Positions 43,179 to 50,925 of a DNA stretch of 64,000 bases are shown in pieces. The position numbers and the translations under genes are program-made. Each line of letters begins with the position of its first letter. Positions within the stretch are counted from its first letter, which is position 1. The notes below the pieces were generated by a model. The model saw only the letters and a program-made list of their open reading frames with translations, was not told where the DNA came from and did no database searches. Source of the stretch: Granulosicoccus antarcticus IMCC3135 (GTDB taxonomy: Bacteria > Pseudomonadota > Gammaproteobacteria > Granulosicoccales > Granulosicoccaceae); NCBI RefSeq assembly GCF_002215215.1, contig NZ_CP018632.1:638001-702000 (forward strand). Direction: 5' to 3'.

Positions 43179-43769
43179 ATGAGTATTTCGCTGACCAAGG
43201 GACAGACCGTGTCCCTGGAAAAGGACTCTGGCCTTTCGAAGGTTTTCATGGGATGTGGGTGGGATCCTGCACAGCCAAAGAAAAAGGGTTTTCTCAGCGG
43301 TCTGTTAGGCGGCGGTGGCGCCGATGAGATCGATCTAGATGCATCGGTTATTGTTTTTGATGCTGCCAAAAAGCAGATCGATCTGATCTGGTTTCAGCAA
43401 CTGAAAGGCAAAGATGGCTCCATTCAACACAGCGGTGATAACCTGACAGGTGAAGGCGAGGGTGATGATGAGAAAATTCATGTTGATCTCAAGGCACTGA
43501 GCTCTGAGGCGAAGTATCTCGTCTTTACTGTCAACAGTTTTCGTGGTCAGACTTTTGATGAAGTGGACAATGCCTTCGCTCGTCTGGTTGATCAGGACAA
43601 GAACACCGAGATCTGCCGCTATACACTGAATGAGAAGGGCAAGCACACCGGTGTGGTCATGGCATCGATGGAAAAAACATCGTCGGGTTGGCAGCTGACT
43701 GCCCATGGCACTCCGACAAACGGTCGCACCGCAGAAGATCTTGCCGGTGCCGCATTAGCTGTAATTTAA
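43179..43769 (+). CDS. TerD-family protein, divergent copy
   Basis: 196 aa from ATG 43179, seven bases after GGAG; it starts MSISLTKGQTVSLEKDSG as TerD proteins do. Ca2+-site regions are present: DEIDLDASVIVFDA and LTGEGEGDDEKIHVDL. Compared with canonical TerD the FYNN segment is changed (IWFQQLKGKDGSIQHSGDN) and a Lys/Gly-rich loop (PKKKGFLSGLLGGGGADE) is inserted near residue 35. TerD proteins bind Ca2+ and are thought to scaffold membrane-linked stress complexes. Ten bases before terB. Confidence 0.9.
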   Translation: MSISLTKGQTVSLEKDSGLSKVFMGCGWDPAQPKKKGFLSGLLGGGGADEIDLDASVIVFDAAKKQIDLIWFQQLKGKDGSIQHSGDNLTGEGEGDDEKIHVDLKALSSEAKYLVFTVNSFRGQTFDEVDNAFARLVDQDKNTEICRYTLNEKGKHTGVVMASMEKTSSGWQLTAHGTPTNGRTAEDLAGAALAVI

Positions 43770-43779
43770 GGAGAACATT

Positions 43780-44229
43780 ATGCTCAACTGGTTAAAACAA
43801 AACGCTGAACAAGCGCGCTCGAAATTAACGGCTGAAGCCTCCAAGTTCAAGAACAAAGGCTTCATGGAAGCCGTTGTGAACGGCTGTGCTCTGGTCGCTG
43901 CAGCGGATGGCAATATTGATGCCTCCGAGAAGCAGAAGATGGCAGGCTTCATTGAGCGGGCCGATGAGCTGCAGCACTTTGAAATGCGTCAGGTCATTGA
44001 AGTTTTTCAAAAGGCCGCTGGCGATTTCGAGTTTGATCACGGAATCGGCAAGGCATCTGCGCTGAAGGTTATCGGCAAGATCAAAGGCAATGAAGAGCAG
44101 GCTCGACTGCTGGTACGCGTTGTTTGCGCTATCGGTGCGGCTGATGGTGATTTTGATGCACAAGAGAAAGCGATGGTTTCTGAAATTGTGCGTGAACTTG
44201 GTCTGAATGCTGCCGACTTTGATCTATAG
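43780..44229 (+). CDS. terB: TerB-family tellurite resistance protein
   Basis: 149 aa, all-helical TerB fold with AKAEAE-type acidic ligands: NGCALVAAADGNIDASEKQK and VRVVCAIGAADGDFDAQEKA, the two ADGxxDxxE repeats that bind metal. TerB is known to link TerC membrane proteins to cytosolic TerD partners. Here no TerC follows; the next gene is a cation antiporter. AAGGAGAAC precedes the ATG. Confidence 0.92.
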   Translation: MLNWLKQNAEQARSKLTAEASKFKNKGFMEAVVNGCALVAAADGNIDASEKQKMAGFIERADELQHFEMRQVIEVFQKAAGDFEFDHGIGKASALKVIGKIKGNEEQARLLVRVVCAIGAADGDFDAQEKAMVSEIVRELGLNAADFDL

Positions 44230-44254
44230 ATCTCTAACGTAAATCAGAGCACCG

Positions 44255-44281
44255 GGGTAGGTCGTCAGACTTACCCATTTT
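44255..44281 (+). terminator. Hairpin with T-rich tail after terB
   Basis: GGGTAGGT (44255-44262), 6-base loop, ACTTACCC (44269-44276): 7 of 8 pairs plus a wobble or mismatch, then ATTTTA. Probably a weak terminator or attenuator inside the cluster. Confidence 0.5.
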
Positions 44282-44300
44282 ATCCAGGCAGGGAATATTA

Positions 44301-45254
44301 ATGCACGAACTTGGTACTTATCAGCTGATTGTCATCGCAATCGGCGCTATTGCTTTTGGTGTTTACCTGCTTGTTAAGGGGGGTGACTGGACCGTTGATA
44401 ATGCGGTTGTAGTTGCCGAAAGATCTGGTCTATCCAAGCACTTCATTGCTGCGACTGTCGTGGCTTTTGGTACTTCAGCGCCAGAGCTCTTTACGTCTAT
44501 CAACGCCAACCTTTCGGGTTATCCCGGAATCTCGGTTGGTAATGTCATCGGTTCCAATATTGCCAACGTCCTGATGGTCATTGGTGTGGCGGCCATTTTG
44601 GCGCCTATCGTTATCAAACGCGCTGATGTGCGTGTGGATACGTTTGTGATGCTCGGGGCGACGGTGGCAATGGTTGTCGCCATCTTGTATGGCCTTCTGC
44701 CACGTTGGGGAGGCTTTGCGATGATCATCGCTATCGGCTTGTATGTTTTGTATCAGTACAAAGCCGCAAAGCTTGATGTCGATGAGAGTGAGGAGCACGA
44801 AGCAGGTGCTGTCAGCCCTGGTCTGATGTTGCTTCTCGGGATCGTTACGCTTCTGGTTGGCTCTGAACTTCTTGTTCAAGGCGCTGTAGCAGGTGGTGTG
44901 GCACTTGGTGTGCCTGAGGCAGTCATTGGCATGACCATGATCGCCTTCGGAACCTCTTTGCCAGAGCTGACTGCCAGTGTGGCCGCTGCTCGCAAGGGCC
45001 ATTCGGAGATGATCATAGGCGGCATAATCGGATCGAATATTTTCAACATCCTGTCGGTCATGGCGTTCTCGGCGATCGCAAAACCACTGGTCATCGATAG
45101 TCGCTTTGCCTCCTTTGATATGATCGTGGTGGTGGCAGTGACCCTTCTCTTTGCAGCCTTTCTATTGTTTGCTGGAAGGATAGGGCGACTGGCTGGTGCG
45201 TTGATGAGCTTCGGCTATCTGGCGTTCTTTGGTGTTCAGTACTTCATGTCGTGA
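44301..45254 (+). CDS. K+-dependent or simple Na+/Ca2+ exchanger-like antiporter (YrbG/CaCA)
   Basis: 317 aa, about ten helices in two inverted halves. The alpha-repeats are clear: VAFGTSAPELFTSINANLSG...GNVIGSNIANVLMVIG (about 53-95) and IAFGTSLPELTASVAAARKG...GGIIGSNIFNILSVMA (about 213-255), each with the Ca2+-binding Glu in PEL. It exchanges Ca2+ for Na+ or H+ across the inner membrane. Its place between terB and terD suggests it sets the Ca2+ level that TerD senses, perhaps standing in for TerC. Confidence 0.9.
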   Translation: MHELGTYQLIVIAIGAIAFGVYLLVKGGDWTVDNAVVVAERSGLSKHFIAATVVAFGTSAPELFTSINANLSGYPGISVGNVIGSNIANVLMVIGVAAILAPIVIKRADVRVDTFVMLGATVAMVVAILYGLLPRWGGFAMIIAIGLYVLYQYKAAKLDVDESEEHEAGAVSPGLMLLLGIVTLLVGSELLVQGAVAGGVALGVPEAVIGMTMIAFGTSLPELTASVAAARKGHSEMIIGGIIGSNIFNILSVMAFSAIAKPLVIDSRFASFDMIVVVAVTLLFAAFLLFAGRIGRLAGALMSFGYLAFFGVQYFMS

Positions 45255-45358
45255 TAGCGTGAAGGCAGCATCATTGATCTGTTCCATTATTATAAATTTA
45301 CAACGTCCGTACACACCGTGCGGGTATTAACAACAAGCTTCATTGAGAGGAAATACAA

Positions 45359-45937
45359 ATGGCTGTAACACTTCAGAAAGGCGGAAACGTATCCCTGAGC
45401 AAAGAAGCTCCAGGCCTGACTAAAGTCACCGTCGGTCTCGGTTGGGATCCTCGCGTCACAGATGGAACCGAGTTTGACCTCGATGCGTCTGTGTTTGTTT
45501 GCGGTGAAGATGGCAAGGTTCTGTCCGACAAGCATTTCGTTTTCTACAATAATGCCAAGAGCCCGGATGGCTCCGTTGAGCACACGGGTGACAACAAGAC
45601 CGGTGAAGGCGACGGTGATGATGAGCAGGTGAAGATTGACCTCAGTGCTGTTCCAGCCGAAGTCAAGAAACTGGTTTTCGCCGTGACTATCCATGATGCC
45701 TCACAGCGCAGTCAGAACTTTGGTCAGGTGGCCAATGCCTTTATGCGTGTTATCAATCAGGATGGCGAAAAGGAACTGGCACGCTACGACCTGTCTGAAG
45801 ATTATTCCGTTGAAACGGCAATGATCTTTGGTGAAGTCTATCGTCATAACGATGATTGGAAATTCAAGGCGATCGGTGCAGGCTTTGAAGGCGGCCTTGG
45901 ACCATTGGCCTCTTCACACGGTGTGAACCTGGGATAA
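45359..45937 (+). CDS. terD: TerD-family protein, canonical
   Basis: 192 aa. Canonical TerD/TerE features: [87 protein letters not shown] and the C-terminal [20 protein letters not shown]. Acidic clusters form two Ca2+ sites in the family. Preceded by GAGAGGAAA and followed by a strong hairpin terminator. Confidence 0.94.
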   Translation: MAVTLQKGGNVSLSKEAPGLTKVTVGLGWDPRVTDGTEFDLDASVFVCGEDGKVLSDKHFVFYNNAKSPDGSVEHTGDNKTGEGDGDDEQVKIDLSAVPAEVKKLVFAVTIHDASQRSQNFGQVANAFMRVINQDGEKELARYDLSEDYSVETAMIFGEVYRHNDDWKFKAIGAGFEGGLGPLASSHGVNLG

Positions 45938-45949
45938 GTTTGTCCTCGT

Positions 45950-45987
45950 GGGACGCGGGTTGATGAAGGCCCGCGGCCCCCATTTTT
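45950..45987 (+). terminator. Rho-independent terminator candidate after terD
   Basis: GGGACGCGGG pairs with CCCGCGGCCC across a 10-base loop (45950-45979) with one A/G mismatch, then CCATTTTTATT. It would cut transcription between terD and the double-TerD gene, producing more of the upstream products. Confidence 0.65.
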
Positions 45988-46038
45988 ATTGAGGATCTGT
46001 ATAGGACAGGTCCTGTGCCAGCTTCTGGAAGATTCACC

Positions 46039-47217
46039 ATGCCGACTCTTGCCATGGGCGCGAACGCGCCAATCTCATCGCGAAACTTCACGCTCGATGT
46101 GCATTTGCCGCAGGGGGCACAGATTGATGTGGCGGCTCTGCAGCTCTATGCCGGCGGCAAGGTACGGGGTGATGACGACATGTGCTTTTATAACCAGCCC
46201 TCGATTGGTGCTGGTGCACTGTCACTGCAAGTAAGCGGCGATAAGCAAAGCTTCACTTTCGATCTTGACAAGATCGGTGCTGATGTTGAAAAAATCGTGG
46301 TGAATGCGACTCTGGATAGCGGTGTGTTCAGTTCAGTCAGTAGTCTGAAAGTCTCGACAACCGAAGGTATCGAGATGCCCGTGGATACTTCTGGACGCAC
46401 AGAAGCCGCGCTGATCCTTTGCGAGGTCTATAAACGCAACGATCAATGGAAAATTCGCAATGTGAGCCAGGGGTTCAATGGCGGCCTGCAAGCTCTGGCA
46501 GAACACTTCGGTGTTGAAGTGGCTGCTGCAGAAAGTCCAGCCCCCGCGCCAGCAGCTCCAACGCCAGCGCCAACACCTGCTGCAACACCTGCAGCGCCTG
46601 CCTCTTCCGTCAATCTTGACAAGGTCTCGCTGACTAAAAACGAAAGCAGCATCTCGCTCAAGAAGGATGACGGCAAGTTCGGTCGTATCCGTGTCAATCT
46701 CAACTGGAACCAGAAAACAAAATCCACCGGCCTGTTCGGGATGGGGAAACGTGGAATCGATCTTGATCTGGGCGCGTTTGTAGAATTCAAGAATGGCGAA
46801 TTCGCTGTTATTCAGGCACTCGGAAAGGCCTTCGGCGATCTGGACAAACAACCCTTCGTCAAACTGATGGGAGACGACAGAACAGGTACTTCAACGGATG
46901 GCGAGTGGCTTGAGATAAATGGCGATGCCTGGCCCTCATTTCGTCGTGTTCTGATATTCGCATTTATCTATCAAGGTGCTGCTAACTGGCAGGAAACGGA
47001 CGGTGTCATCCGAATGATGGTTCCAGGGCAGCCTGAAGTAGAAGTGCGCATGAATGAGTTGAATTCGAACAAGCGCGACATCATGTGCGCAGTGGCTCTG
47101 CTTGAAAATAACAATAACCAGATTCGCGTCAACCGAGAGGTCAGTTTCTTTGGCGGGCATGAACAGATGGATAAGGGCTATGGCTGGGGCATGAAGTGGC
47201 GCGCTGGTAGAAAATAA
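46039..47217 (+). CDS. Double TerD-domain protein (TerA-like) with Pro/Ala linker
   Basis: 392 aa from ATG 46039, where GGAAG lies about seven bases upstream; a GTG frame from 46015 is less likely. N-terminal TerD-like domain at 1-160 (IDVAALQLYAGGKVRGDDDM, ALILCEVYKRNDQWKIRNVS). A linker of repeated Pro-Ala-Thr follows (about 168-198). The second TerD-like domain runs from about 200 (VSLTKNESSISLKKDDGKFG, IDLDLGAFVEFKNGEFAVIQ). TerA and TerF proteins have related layouts. The domains carry fewer acidic clusters than terD, so Ca2+ binding may be partly lost. Confidence 0.87.
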   Translation: MPTLAMGANAPISSRNFTLDVHLPQGAQIDVAALQLYAGGKVRGDDDMCFYNQPSIGAGALSLQVSGDKQSFTFDLDKIGADVEKIVVNATLDSGVFSSVSSLKVSTTEGIEMPVDTSGRTEAALILCEVYKRNDQWKIRNVSQGFNGGLQALAEHFGVEVAAAESPAPAPAAPTPAPTPAATPAAPASSVNLDKVSLTKNESSISLKKDDGKFGRIRVNLNWNQKTKSTGLFGMGKRGIDLDLGAFVEFKNGEFAVIQALGKAFGDLDKQPFVKLMGDDRTGTSTDGEWLEINGDAWPSFRRVLIFAFIYQGAANWQETDGVIRMMVPGQPEVEVRMNELNSNKRDIMCAVALLENNNNQIRVNREVSFFGGHEQMDKGYGWGMKWRAGRK

Positions 47218-47233
47218 CCGAGACAAAAAAGTT

Positions 47234-47875
47234 ATGAGAAGGCTTCCCGTATATCTCCTGCTGGACACATCGACCTCGATGAGAGGTGAACCGATCAATG
47301 CCGTGCGTGACGGGCTTGATCTTCTGGTTAGCACATTGCGTCAGGATCCCTATGCCCTGGAGACGGCCTACCTTTCAGTCATTACTTTCGATACCTCTGC
47401 CAAACAGCTGGTTCCACTCACCGAACTGACTGATTTTCAGACACCGAGTATTGAGGCCAAGGGAGCAACATCGCTGGGCGAGGCGCTGTCTCTGGCTGCA
47501 GAGTGTATAGGCCGTGAGGTCCAGAAATCTGATGCTGAAACCAAAGGGGACTGGAAACCGCTTGTTTTTCTAATGACAGATGGTGCGCCGACAGACAGCT
47601 GGCAGAGGGGGCTCAAAGACTTTCGTGCCGCAAAGCCTGGCATGGTGATCTGCTGTGCCGCAGGACCGGGTGCCGATACAAAGGTGCTTGAAGAGATTTC
47701 CGAAATTGTGGTGACGCTCGATACCGCTGATGGGGCAACCATCGCCTCATTCTTCAAATGGGTATCCGCATCAATCACAACTTCCTCCCGAAAGGTCGAT
47801 CTCAGCAAGAACGATGTCGGCGGTATAGAGGAGCTTCCGCCTACGCCCTCCGGTGTCAATCTTGCTAAGGGCTAA
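47234..47875 (+). CDS. TerY-type von Willebrand factor A domain protein 1
   Basis: 213 aa, a single cytosolic vWA domain. MIDAS DTSTS at residues 11-15 (LLLDTSTSMRGEPINAVRDG), second metal Thr in KGATSLGEAL, and Asp in VFLMTDGAPTDSW. TerY vWA proteins are proposed to assemble kinase and phosphatase partners on TerD complexes. Sixteen bases after the double-TerD gene. Confidence 0.9.
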   Translation: MRRLPVYLLLDTSTSMRGEPINAVRDGLDLLVSTLRQDPYALETAYLSVITFDTSAKQLVPLTELTDFQTPSIEAKGATSLGEALSLAAECIGREVQKSDAETKGDWKPLVFLMTDGAPTDSWQRGLKDFRAAKPGMVICCAAGPGADTKVLEEISEIVVTLDTADGATIASFFKWVSASITTSSRKVDLSKNDVGGIEELPPTPSGVNLAKG

Positions 47876-47907
47876 ATTCTGATCCGGCATATCCATGAGC
47901 AAAACCT

Positions 47908-48543
47908 ATGAGAAGACTTCCCGTTTATATGCTGCTGGATACATCCGGAAGCATGCAGGGCGAACCGATTGAGGCGGTAAATTCGGGTATGGAGACGCTG
48001 ATTGGAGCGCTCCGTCAGGACCCCTATGCGCTCGAAACGGTGCATATGTCGGTGATGACCTTTGATGCCGACGCCAAGACCATCATTCCGTTGACACCAC
48101 TTGAGGATGTGCTGTTACCGCAGATCACCACACCTCGCTCAGGCCCGACACATCTGGGACTGGCGCTGGAAACGCTGGGTGTTCAGGTAAGCAAGGATGT
48201 CATCAAGGGGAGCGATGCTGAAAAGGGCGACTGGGCTCCGTACCTTTTCATCATGACCGATGGCAAGCCCTCAGATACTCAGTTGTATGCCGAGCAATGT
48301 ATCGCCATGCGCAAGCTTGGTTTTGCCAGCATCGTCGGTTGCGCGGCTGGTCCCAAGGCAAAAGAGGATGATCTGAAGCCATTGTGTGATCACATTGTGC
48401 GTCTGGACACCATGGACAGTAGTGCCTTTGCCAAGCTCTTCAAATGGGTATCTGAAATCATAGCCTCAGGTAACAAGAGCCTCGGTACCACTGAGACTAA
48501 AAGTCTGCCCCCGCCACCGCCTGAAATAAACGTGGTGTTCTGA
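47908..48543 (+). CDS. TerY-type vWA protein 2
   Basis: 211 aa with a canonical MIDAS DTSGS (MLLDTSGSMQGEPIEAVNSG), GPTHLGLALETLG, and FIMTDGKPSDTQLY. Paralog of its neighbour; the first 60 residues align almost position by position (RRLPVY, LRQDPYALET). The stop shares a base with the next start (TGATG). Confidence 0.9.
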   Translation: MRRLPVYMLLDTSGSMQGEPIEAVNSGMETLIGALRQDPYALETVHMSVMTFDADAKTIIPLTPLEDVLLPQITTPRSGPTHLGLALETLGVQVSKDVIKGSDAEKGDWAPYLFIMTDGKPSDTQLYAEQCIAMRKLGFASIVGCAAGPKAKEDDLKPLCDHIVRLDTMDSSAFAKLFKWVSEIIASGNKSLGTTETKSLPPPPPEINVVF

Positions 48544-49604
48544 TGCGAAAGTTTCCCATCTATCTGCTTGTTGACGTGTCTGAGTCGATGGCGGGCGACG
48601 CCCTGACTCAGCTTGAAAATGGCATGCGTCAGATCACCGCAGACCTGATGCAAGACCCTCACGCTTTGGAGACTGCCTATCTTTCGGTGATCGCCTTCGC
48701 TGGCCGCGCAAGAACGCTGACGCCGCTAACGGAGCTGGTTGAGTTCGTGCCGCCGCACCTTCCCGTCGGTGGCGGTACCGGGCTTGGTTGTGCGCTTATG
48801 CATTTAATGGATGAAATCGATAACAATGTGACGCCCGGTTCGCCCGAGCGTAAAGGCGACTGGAAGCCTCTGGTGTTTCTGATCACCGATGGCGTGCCGA
48901 CCGATGATGTTGAGCCAGCGATGCGGCGCTGGCAGGATAACTATGCGCATCGTGTTGCTATTGTTGCGGTGTCTATCGGTGGTGGTGGCGACCACAATAT
49001 TCTGTCTCGACTCACGGACGACATTATTCCCTTCGACGACACGGTGGACGGTGCGTTCAAGAAATTCATAACCTGGATTACCAATTCGGTCAAAAGCTCA
49101 ACGCGTAGTGTCACAACAGGTGGTGGTATTACGTTGAGCAAGCTGGGAGATGATGTGTCGGGGCGTAGTTTAAGCGGGATGCCATTCGAGGCGGTTGATG
49201 ATCGGTATGCCGTTTTTGTTGGTCGTTGTACTGAAAACAAGGCGCCGTATGTTGTCAAATATGAGCGGCATATGAACCGGATGAATACTCAGGTTCCGCA
49301 ACTCGAAGAGCTTTTCAAAACGAGAGATTACCTGCTAAAGGCTGCAGTGCCTGTACAGCAGGATTATTTCGAGCTGTGTGATGGTGAAAAAACAGATGCC
49401 AGTGTGAGCTCCACGCAACTGATAGGCCAGCCTGACTGCCCGCATTGTCACGCCCAGTTCGGTATGGCTGTCTGTGCCTGCGGCGGTATTCATTGCGTAA
49501 AGGGCGATGGTTTTTCTGTCTGCCCCTGGTGCACTGAGGTGGGTAACTACGGTTCTTCCGGTAAATCTGATGATGGCTTTGATATCGGACGAGGACGCGG
49601 GTGA
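48543..49604 (+). CDS. TerY-type vWA protein 3 with C-terminal zinc-binding domain
   Basis: 353 aa. vWA domain at 1-185 with MIDAS DVSES (residues 11-15), GGTGLGCAL and FLITDGVPTDDV. Residues about 215-290 form an unknown globular part (FEAVDDRYAVFVGRCTENKA). The end holds a Cys/His cluster (C299, C302, C311, C313, C318, C327, C330; CPHC, CACGG, CPWC), the TerY-C metal-binding pattern. Overlaps the start of the PP2C gene by 32 bases. Confidence 0.9.
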   Translation: MRKFPIYLLVDVSESMAGDALTQLENGMRQITADLMQDPHALETAYLSVIAFAGRARTLTPLTELVEFVPPHLPVGGGTGLGCALMHLMDEIDNNVTPGSPERKGDWKPLVFLITDGVPTDDVEPAMRRWQDNYAHRVAIVAVSIGGGGDHNILSRLTDDIIPFDDTVDGAFKKFITWITNSVKSSTRSVTTGGGITLSKLGDDVSGRSLSGMPFEAVDDRYAVFVGRCTENKAPYVVKYERHMNRMNTQVPQLEELFKTRDYLLKAAVPVQQDYFELCDGEKTDASVSSTQLIGQPDCPHCHAQFGMAVCACGGIHCVKGDGFSVCPWCTEVGNYGSSGKSDDGFDIGRGRG

Positions 49605-50925
49605 GCAGATCCCCGGGGAGTTACCTGATGCACAGATTGCATTGCCATGTGAACTTGAAGCAGAGGAGGACGATGCGTTGATCATAGGACCAGGTGGTAT
49701 TCCCAAGACCGGACTGGAGTCGTCGCAACCGGATCCGGACCGGGTCAATCTGAAAAATGGCAAGGCACACCAGTCGTATCAGACCTCTATTGAGGGCTAT
49801 TCGAATATTGCCGTGAAGGACAATGGTGGCGCTGCGCTGGAAATTTCACCCGAGGGTGAAGTGTCAGGCGAGGCGATGGTCGCAGGTGAGTACACGCTGA
49901 TCCTGGAAGCGCTTAAAGCGGGTCGGCCAGTTGCCATACGGGCACGCCTGTCAATTATCGCTGATCCTCGTGACTTGTGGAAAGCCATTGCCTCAGATCA
50001 GCAAGCACCCAATGCCAAGGTGGATGAAGCGTCTGATTACTGCCGAAGTGCTGAGGCTTTTATCGTGGCAGCCAGCAAGCGTGGCAGATCACATGCACAA
50101 GTGGGAAGTTATCGCGATGATGATTTTTCTATCCGGGCCGATACTGAGACAGGCTGGCATATTCTGATTGTTGCCGACGGTGCAGGATCGGCAGAGCTGA
50201 GTCGAGAAGGTAGCAGGATCGCTTGCGAGGTCGTACTTGCTGCTCTGCCGGTGCTGCTGGCGGAGAAGGTTGATCCTCGATTACAGAGTGTCGTCGAAGG
50301 CTATGCTGATGACCCGGAGTCTTGGGCGTTGATGGTGAGAGAGGAGTTGCTCAAACCAGTTCTGCCAGAAGCCGCCCTTGAAGCCGCTCGGGCGATTGAA
50401 CTGGAGGCTGCTGAAACAGACCGCGAGCCGCAGGAATTTTCCACAACCCTCGTTATAGCCATTTCCAAAAAGGTGTCGGACAGGTGGTTTACCGCAAGTT
50501 TTTCGGTCGGGGATGGTGGGGTTGCCATATTTGATGTCGATAAAAATGAGGTTGCCGTGATCTGTCGACCCGATAGCGGTGAATACGCGGGCCAGACTCG
50601 CTTTCTTGCCTGTTCGGAATTTGATGACGCAAACGATCTCATGGGTCGTATCTTTGTTGATCTCAGAGAGAATTTTACGGTGCTGGCGGCAATGACCGAC
50701 GGTGTCACTGATGCGAAATTTCCGACTGATGCGGCTTTGGAAAACTCGCAGATCTGGTCTGAGTTCTGGGCTGAGGACATCAGTAAGGAAGTTGATTTGC
50801 AATCGAATAATCCAGCTATCCAGGAGCAGATGCTGAGCTGGCTTGATTTCTGGTCACGCGGCAATCACGACGACAGAACCATTGCCTTGATGCTGCCGGA
50901 GCAAGCAGTTAATGAATGTGATTAG
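49573..50925 (+). CDS. PP2C-family protein phosphatase with Ig-like N-terminal region
   Basis: 450 aa from ATG 49573, inside the end of the vWA gene; an upstream frame to 49507 is less likely. Residues about 68-130 look like a bacterial Ig-like domain (ISPEGEVSGEAMVAGEYTLI). The PP2C domain covers about 160-445: SYRDDDFSIRADTETGWHIL, IVADGAGSAELSREG with metal-binding D202, EFSTTLVIAIS, VGDGGVAIF, AAMTDGVTD and NHDDRTIALM. Mn/Mg-dependent Ser/Thr phosphatase, likely opposing the kinase encoded next (14-base overlap). Confidence 0.9.
   Translation: MALISDEDAGEQIPGELPDAQIALPCELEAEEDDALIIGPGGIPKTGLESSQPDPDRVNLKNGKAHQSYQTSIEGYSNIAVKDNGGAALEISPEGEVSGEAMVAGEYTLILEALKAGRPVAIRARLSIIADPRDLWKAIASDQQAPNAKVDEASDYCRSAEAFIVAASKRGRSHAQVGSYRDDDFSIRADTETGWHILIVADGAGSAELSREGSRIACEVVLAALPVLLAEKVDPRLQSVVEGYADDPESWALMVREELLKPVLPEAALEAARAIELEAAETDREPQEFSTTLVIAISKKVSDRWFTASFSVGDGGVAIFDVDKNEVAVICRPDSGEYAGQTRFLACSEFDDANDLMGRIFVDLRENFTVLAAMTDGVTDAKFPTDAALENSQIWSEFWAEDISKEVDLQSNNPAIQEQMLSWLDFWSRGNHDDRTIALMLPEQAVNECD

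Noticed and set aside
42931-43182. 83-codon plus-strand frame in the Ter gap
   Set aside because: No ribosome site, overlaps the terD ribosome site and matches no family I know.
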